Of a DNA stretch of 64,000 nt, positions 59,678 through 64,000 are shown piece by piece. The stretch lies in the NCBI RefSeq assembly GCF_000371965.1, contig NZ_AQUO01000001.1, positions 2,364,001 to 2,428,000 of the forward strand, written 5' to 3'. Made by a program: the position numbers and the translations under genes. Source of the stretch: Paracoccus sp. N5 (GTDB taxonomy: Bacteria > Pseudomonadota > Alphaproteobacteria > Rhodobacterales > Rhodobacteraceae). Within the stretch, counting starts at the first letter, position 1. Each line of letters begins with the position of its first letter. A model generated the notes under the pieces. That model did no database searches. It was not told where the DNA came from and saw only the letters and a list, made by a program, of their open reading frames with translations.

Positions 59678-61450
59678 CTACAGCACCAGGATGCTGCGGC
59701 TGTCATAGACCGAGCGGCCGGCATTGGCGTCGCGCAGGAGCGCCCGGCCGAGGGCGTTGCAGATCGCGACAATGCCGTCGATGCGCTCCGAGGAGCGTTC
59801 CTTGTCCGGCTTGATATTGCCGGCCGGATCATGGCGCACGGCGACATTCGAGGCATTCCAGCGCAGCACCGGATGCCCGCCATGCCAGAGGGCGCGAGAG
59901 ACCGACAACCGCTCCAGTTCCGCGGTCGGCGCTGCCATGCTCAAAAAGCCCTGCCCAAATTGCACGAGGTTCAGCCCCTCATCCTGTAGATGCTGGACGA
60001 TCTCACCAGCGAAGGTGCGGTCGTAAGAGAGCTCGCGCAGATCGTAGCGCCCCGCGAGTGCGATGATCTCCGCCTCGATGAAGCCAAAATCGGTGGCATT
60101 GCCGGGGGTGGCCACAAGGAAGCCCTGGTTGCGCCAGGTATCGTAGGGCACCCGGTCGCGCTTGCCGCGGCGCAGGATGTCCTCCTCCGGCACCCAGAAA
60201 CGGGGCAGCACGATCCATTTCTCGGCGAGATCGCCGAGCGCAGGATCCAGCGTCGGCGGAAACAGCAGGACGAATGCCGAGAGATCGTTGACCCGGGCCA
60301 GGTCCAGCCCGCCATAGCACTCGCGGCCCAGCAGCTTGCCTTCCAGATCATCCAGCCCGGCGCGGATATCTCGCCAATCAGCCCCGTCACCCGGCCCGCC
60401 CTCGGCCCAGACGCCCATGTCGAGCCAGCGGGTGACCTGTTCGGTCCATTCATTCAGCCGCAGCCGCCGGATGGCGTTCTGCTGCGCCGGCATCTCGCGG
60501 GCCTCGTCGATCTGGCGCTTCAGGTCATCCGGCTTCACCGTCACTCCGAGGCTGGGATTAGCCTTCACCCAGACCGCAGGATCAGTCCAGTCATCGCCCG
60601 CGTCGATAGTGGCGATATAGGCAAACCAGCTATCGGCCGTCTCATGCGGCACAGACCCTTCCAGCGCCTTGACCGAGAACTCGTGATGCTGGCGACAGAC
60701 CGAGTGGCGGTCATGCCCTGCCGTGGTGATCTCGACGATCAGCGGCTGGCGCCGCGCACCGGTGGCGGTGTTGAGCTTCTGAATGATCTCGGGTCCGGGG
60801 TGCTCATGCACCTCATCGACGGCGGCGAAGTGGACGTTGAGCCCGTCCATCTTGCTGGCGTCGGCCGAGAGCGGCCGGAACCACGAGGCGGTGGGCAGAA
60901 CCGCGAGGTTGTTGACCGTGCGCGTCACCCGCGCTGCCAGCGCCGGGCTGGAAGCGACCATGCGCTCGGCCTCGCCGAACACGATGCGCGCCTGATCGCG
61001 AGTGGTGGCCGCGGCATAGACATGCGCGCCGGCCTCGCCATCGGCGATCAGCGCGTAGAGCGCGATGCCTGCGAGCAGCGCGGATTTGCCATTCTTGCGC
61101 GCCACCTCGAGGTAAGCTGTGCGGAACCGCCTGAGTCCATCGGCGCGTTTCCAGCCAAAGACGGATCCGACCGCGAAGGCCTGCCACGGCTGCAGCACAA
61201 AGGGCTGGCCGGCCCATTCCCCGGTCGAGTGCCGCAGGTGGCCGAAAAACTCGATCGCGTGCAGCGCGGCGGCGCGGTCCCAGGAGAGGCCACGGGTCTT
61301 GCCGGTCTTCAGGTCCTCCAGATGCCGTGCGCAGGCCAGCTTCACCAGCCGGCCCGCGGTGATCTTGCCGCCGGTGACTGCCTTTGCATAGGCGGTGACC
61401 GGGCATGCCGGTGCCTTTGGCCCCGCACCGGATTTACGCGCTGCTGCCAC
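59678..61450 (-). CDS. phage terminase large subunit
   Basis: 590 residues from GTG 61450, overlapping terS. ATPase part with EVARKNGKSALLAGIAL (Walker A region), LNVHFAAVDEVHEHPG (Walker B and Glu) and VEITTAGHDRHS; C-terminal RNaseH-like nuclease with GLDLARVNDLSAFVLL (first Asp) and late Asp-rich motifs. Packages phage DNA using ATP. The family is the HK97/P27 type Terminase_1. No interruption. Confidence 0.93.
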   Translation of the reverse strand: MAAARKSGAGPKAPACPVTAYAKAVTGGKITAGRLVKLACARHLEDLKTGKTRGLSWDRAAALHAIEFFGHLRHSTGEWAGQPFVLQPWQAFAVGSVFGWKRADGLRRFRTAYLEVARKNGKSALLAGIALYALIADGEAGAHVYAAATTRDQARIVFGEAERMVASSPALAARVTRTVNNLAVLPTASWFRPLSADASKMDGLNVHFAAVDEVHEHPGPEIIQKLNTATGARRQPLIVEITTAGHDRHSVCRQHHEFSVKALEGSVPHETADSWFAYIATIDAGDDWTDPAVWVKANPSLGVTVKPDDLKRQIDEAREMPAQQNAIRRLRLNEWTEQVTRWLDMGVWAEGGPGDGADWRDIRAGLDDLEGKLLGRECYGGLDLARVNDLSAFVLLFPPTLDPALGDLAEKWIVLPRFWVPEEDILRRGKRDRVPYDTWRNQGFLVATPGNATDFGFIEAEIIALAGRYDLRELSYDRTFAGEIVQHLQDEGLNLVQFGQGFLSMAAPTAELERLSVSRALWHGGHPVLRWNASNVAVRHDPAGNIKPDKERSSERIDGIVAICNALGRALLRDANAGRSVYDSRSILVL

Positions 61451-61904
61451 GGTTCAGATAATCCTCGAACGGGTCGCGGGTGTCAGTCGGTTCAGCCATG
61501 CGCACCCGGGTGCGACTAGATGGCGTCATCCCGAACTCACTCTCGATCTGGCCCATCTGCGCGAGGCATTTATTGGCCACGGCCAGGAACGGGTTCTGGA
61601 TGATATTGCCGCCCACGGTCTTCACCACCGGGCCGCGGCGCTTGACCTCGGCCTCCGCCTCGAGCCAGCGGCGCCAGATCACCACGTAACGGGCCAGCGC
61701 GCCGACATCGAGTTCGGTCATCACCCCATGCCGGGCCAGCAGCTCGGCCATCTCGGTGAACTTTGCGGCGGCCGCATCGTCGAGGTGATCGGGAGCCGGC
61801 GGCACCGCCACGACCGGCTGCGGCTCGGCGGGGTTCATCCGGTGCGGCCGCGCCGTGCCTTTCACCAGCTTCAACTGCGTCGGGAGCGGTTTGCGGCCAG
61901 CCAT
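61434..61904 (-). CDS. P27-family phage terminase small subunit
   Basis: 156 residues from ATG 61904. Begins MAGRKPLPTQLKLVKGT, the P27-type start, followed by helical part PDHLDDAAAAKFTEMAELLARHG and IIQNPFLAVANKCLAQM. Binds the packaging site. Coupled to terL by a 17-base overlap. Confidence 0.9.
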   Translation of the reverse strand: MAGRKPLPTQLKLVKGTARPHRMNPAEPQPVVAVPPAPDHLDDAAAAKFTEMAELLARHGVMTELDVGALARYVVIWRRWLEAEAEVKRRGPVVKTVGGNIIQNPFLAVANKCLAQMGQIESEFGMTPSSRTRVRMAEPTDTRDPFEDYLNRGSSA

Positions 61905-62033
61905 GATTGACGTCCTTCCTGATGTTCCCTCCCCACAAAGCAATGATCTTGCTGCGATTTGCCTACACTTCGCAGCGCGGCGGAGCGACTCTGATGACAC
62001 AAGGACGCTGCATCAGAGCCAGGGAGGCCCGAG

Positions 62034-62258
62034 ATGACCCGCCGCACCACCGACAATTCCGAGGCCCTGAGCGCCTTCATCGGCAAGAAAGCCGAGATCG
62101 ACGCGATGCTGGTCCGGCTCACCGCCCTCAGCGACGAGCACTTCAACGCCCACCCCGACGAGGTGACCTGGGGCCACGTCGGCACGCTCGAGCACTACGC
62201 CAGCCTGCTGAAGCGCATCACCGACAGCGCTTTCGGCGAGGGCGAGCACGCCGAGTGA
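62034..62258 (+). CDS. small hypothetical protein of prophage region
   Basis: 74 residues, ATG 62034. Helical with KKAEIDAMLVRLTALSDEHF and VGTLEHYASLLKRIT. Often found upstream of DUF3489 genes in Rhodobacterales mobile DNA, and both share the strand here. Function unknown. Followed by a structured leader before the next gene. Confidence 0.75.
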   Translation: MTRRTTDNSEALSAFIGKKAEIDAMLVRLTALSDEHFNAHPDEVTWGHVGTLEHYASLLKRITDSAFGEGEHAE

Positions 62259-62281
62259 TCTCCGGCCCCGCCGGAACTCCT

Positions 62282-62299
62282 GCCGCGCCGTTGCGCGGC
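62282..62299 (+). promoter_or_regulatory. hairpin in the leader of the DUF3489 gene
   Basis: GCCGCGC (62282-62288) and GCGCGGC (62293-62299) form a perfect 7-bp stem with a 4-nt loop. A second GC-rich inverted segment (GGTCGCGAC / GGTCGCGGCC) follows at about 62316-62334. Together with AGGAGGGTCGCG this fills the 94-bp leader of the next gene. Confidence 0.4.
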
Positions 62300-62352
62300 T
62301 CGGGGTCGTAGGAGGGTCGCGACGGTCGCGGCCCCGAACACGGAGACCCCAG

Positions 62353-62940
62353 ATGACCAAGCTTTCCGATACCCAACTCGTGATCCTCAGCGCCGCCGCG
62401 CAGCGCGAGGACCGCAACGTCCTGCCGCTCCCCGGCTCGCTCCGCGGAGGCGCCGCCGCCAAGGCGGTCGGCGCGCTGCTGAAGCGCGGGCTCATCGCCG
62501 AGACCACGACCGACAGCCGGGCCAAGGCCGACGCCGCGCTCAACCGCATCTGGCGCAACGACGAGGTCGGCGACGCCATCCTCCTGCACATCACCGACGC
62601 GGGCCTCGCCGCCATAGGCGTCGAGCCGGACGGCGGCGACAACGCGCCCACGGGCGCGGACGAGGCGCCGAGCGCAGAAGCCCCGCAAGACGCTCCGGCC
62701 GAAGCCGGCTCCGCGCCCAAGGCGCGCATACCGCGCACGGGCACGAAGCAGGCGAAGCTGATCGAGATGCTCCGCGCCGAGGGCGGCGCGACCATCGACG
62801 AGATCGTGGCGGCCCTCGACTGGCAAGCTCACACGGCTAGGGGCGCCATGTCCGGCGCGCTGAAAAAGAAGCTCGGCCTGACCATCACCTCCGAGAAAAT
62901 CGAGGGGCGCGGTAGAGCCTACCGCATCACAGACAACTGA
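62353..62940 (+). CDS. DUF3489 domain protein
   Basis: 195 residues. N-terminal winged-helix-like segment (LSDTQLVILSAAAQREDRNVLP), an acidic Ala/Pro linker, then the DUF3489 domain near residues 135-195 (GTKQAKLIEMLRAEGGATI, DWQAHTARGAMSGALKKKLG). DUF3489 resembles a helix-turn-helix and the genes travel with recombinases and phages. Likely DNA-binding; role unknown. Confidence 0.9.
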   Translation: MTKLSDTQLVILSAAAQREDRNVLPLPGSLRGGAAAKAVGALLKRGLIAETTTDSRAKADAALNRIWRNDEVGDAILLHITDAGLAAIGVEPDGGDNAPTGADEAPSAEAPQDAPAEAGSAPKARIPRTGTKQAKLIEMLRAEGGATIDEIVAALDWQAHTARGAMSGALKKKLGLTITSEKIEGRGRAYRITDN

Positions 62941-62994
62941 AGCCGCACACCACGATGGTCCCGATGACGCCGTCCCGCATGGGGCGGCGGTGCT

Positions 62995-63219
62995 TCATTC
63001 CGAGTTCCGCATCCGGATCGCCTCGAACAGCCGGCGCAGCAGGTAGCCGCGCGCCAGCGAGACGCCGACGAAGGCGAGGCCGATGGTCAGATGCTCCGAG
63101 AGACCCGTCTCGATCCCGAACCACGGGAACACGACGATCTGCGTGGCGATGGCCAAAACGTAGCCGACGACAACGTTTGCCGCGGCCTCGACCATCGACA
63201 TGGTCCGGCTCTGCTTCAT
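62995..63219 (-). CDS. small phage membrane protein (DUF7220-like)
   Basis: 74 residues with two membrane helices (about 10-30, then 43-60) in a small positively charged frame, MKQSRTMSMVEAAANVVVGY start. It matches a small phage membrane protein frequently placed next to cytosine methylase genes. Its start overlaps the end of the methylase fragment. Confidence 0.7.
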   Translation of the reverse strand: MKQSRTMSMVEAAANVVVGYVLAIATQIVVFPWFGIETGLSEHLTIGLAFVGVSLARGYLLRRLFEAIRMRNSE

Positions 63220-63479
63220 CTCAGGCTCTCCAGAAATGCTGTCACGAATTCCGCCGCGAGCGGCGGCACGATCGCATTGCCGTAGCCCCGCAGGAGCCCC
63301 ATGCGGCCGGGTATCCCATCAGCCAGCGGGAATGTTCCTGGCTCAACGGGCCGCCAGCGGTTATCGCGGCAGAGGAGCCAATCCGGATCTCGCCAGACGC
63401 CGTGCGGCGTCCCGTCCTTGTGATCTTGCAAGGTCGACGGCATCCATCGCCAACAGGGTTGAGGTGGGTTCAGCGACAT
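63216..63479 (-). pseudogene. DNA cytosine methyltransferase, C-terminal fragment
   Basis: Reads DWLLCRDNRWRPVEPGTFPLADG, then LLRGYGNAIVPPLAAEF, the C-terminal end of phage C5-cytosine methylases (the GNAIVP motif X region). Everything upstream, including the catalytic PC motif, is missing; the frame opens at 63479 into unrelated sequence. Likely cut off by a recombination. Confidence 0.75.
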
Positions 63480-63551
63480 TGGCTCACAAAGACTTGAACA
63501 GAATCAGGCGAGGACCCACATTCAGACAATAACCTACGTCGGAGTTCTCTT

Positions 63552-64000
63552 ATGCCCCTGCCTTTTCTCGCCATTGCCGTTCCTGTTCTCCACTCCTCAG
63601 GTGCATGGATCGCTTCGACAGCAGCCTCCGGCTACATCGCCGGGACGCTATCGGGCACATGGATCGGTGCATTCGTTCTCGGCAACAGCACTCTGCTCGG
63701 CAGTCTCGGGTTGGTATCGGCGGCAGGCATCTTCGGCGCCACCGGCGGCCTCGCTGCTCTTTCGTCAAGTGCTGCCCTTGGAGTCGGCTCCGCGTTGACT
63801 GCCGTCGGACTGGGCGGCGTTGCCAGTACGCTCGGGATTGCTCCGGCTGCAACGTTCCTAGGACTCACCCCTGTCGGATGGGCGATTGCCGGCGCGGCAG
63901 CTACGGTCGTCGCCACGCTGGGCTACTATTTCACTCGAAAGACGATGCGTCGCATCAATGAAGAGCGTGAGAAAGGCGGGCTCGAGCCCATCACGCTGAC
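63552..64000 (+). CDS. Gly/Ala-rich membrane protein, 3' end outside window
   Basis: From ATG 63552 with GGAG eight bases upstream the frame stays open to the last base (at least 149 codons). Product: hydrophobic start MPLPFLAIAVPVLH, then many Gly-Ala-Ser-rich segments with GxxxG-type spacing (SGYIAGTLSGTWIG, LGSLGLVSAAG, VGLGGVAST, GWAIAGAAATVVA), ending in a basic tail KTMRRINEERE. It looks like a glycine-zipper membrane protein. No family recognised. It is on the strand opposite the prophage genes. Confidence 0.6.
   Translation, partial: MPLPFLAIAVPVLHSSGAWIASTAASGYIAGTLSGTWIGAFVLGNSTLLGSLGLVSAAGIFGATGGLAALSSSAALGVGSALTAVGLGGVASTLGIAPAATFLGLTPVGWAIAGAAATVVATLGYYFTRKTMRRINEEREKGGLEPITL

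Larger units (their letters stand above)
53535..63479 (-). mobile_element. incomplete HK97-type prophage
   Basis: Minus-strand string of terminase small and large, portal, ClpP-like prohead protease, HK97 capsid, two head-tail connector genes, a membrane protein and a broken M15 peptidase. Small phage-type genes and a methylase fragment lie to the right. Major tail, tape measure, tail tip, integrase and repressor genes are not present. The left edge is fused to gtrA. No att duplication was recognised. The truncated tape-measure at 37.5-38.6 kb may derive from a related phage. Confidence 0.8.

Noticed and set aside
1..64000. tRNA or rRNA genes
   Set aside because: No T-loop GTTCGAATC-type sequence with a matching cloverleaf and no conserved rRNA stretch was found by eye.

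Overview
The window is high-GC alphaproteobacterial DNA. Gene content and order point to Rhodobacterales, most likely Paracoccus or a close relative: argF, phaA-phaB for polyhydroxybutyrate, the argH / small lipoprotein / lysA / TIGR02302 string, ftsEX-plsC, decaprenyl-type diphosphate synthase, DUF465 and DUF2007 proteins, and a short GATATTTG-centred intergenic repeat seen three times. This assignment rests on recognised proteins, not on a database search.

Positions 1 to about 35,850 look like ordinary chromosome. In order: argF; a type I secretion pair (HlyD-like adaptor and ABC exporter); mlaA-mlaC for outer-membrane lipid asymmetry; a PBP1A-type peptidoglycan synthase; amtB behind an NtrC-like site; polyprenyl diphosphate synthase; DUF2007 and a TrmN6-like methylase; DUF465; phaA-phaB; a 1.1 kb non-coding stretch with a decayed repeat array of about 60-bp period; an EAL phosphodiesterase; tag; a TlpA-like thioredoxin; argH-lptM-like-lysA; TIGR02302; a zinc-ribbon membrane protein; ftsE-ftsX-plsC; a low-GC HEPN gene; an ABC-2 transporter; a frameshifted cbiZ; rimO; a DGC-domain protein; a sulfotransferase; and ettA.

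From about 35,850 to the end the window is accessory DNA, full of insertion sequences and broken genes. It begins with a 40-nt palindrome and a Fic-protein remnant, followed by an IS3 element that truncates a phage tape-measure gene and an IS5/IS427 element with a TA duplication. Next come a phage-like gene spanned by iterons, a strongly structured putative RNA with three hairpins sharing one hexaloop, and four tiny genes. A P1B-4 metal-exporting ATPase with a truncated LysR regulator, two P-loop kinase-like genes (one TmrB-like), IS and Dyp-peroxidase remnants, a thioredoxin-reductase-like flavoprotein and a decayed IS5 follow. A two-component system then faces a PMT / GT2 / GtrA envelope-glycosylation operon.

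Positions 53,500 to 63,480 carry an incomplete HK97-type prophage read on the minus strand (small and large terminase, portal, ClpP-like protease, capsid, connectors, holin-like and M15 peptidase genes). An RcnB-like moron sits in it on the opposite strand. The tail genes are missing, and the left edge is fused to the 3' end of gtrA. The window closes with a cytosine-methylase fragment and an unfinished Gly/Ala-rich membrane protein.

The most novel signals are the structured RNA upstream of the small-gene operon (40,075 to 40,336) and the decayed periodic array at 14,676 to 15,170.
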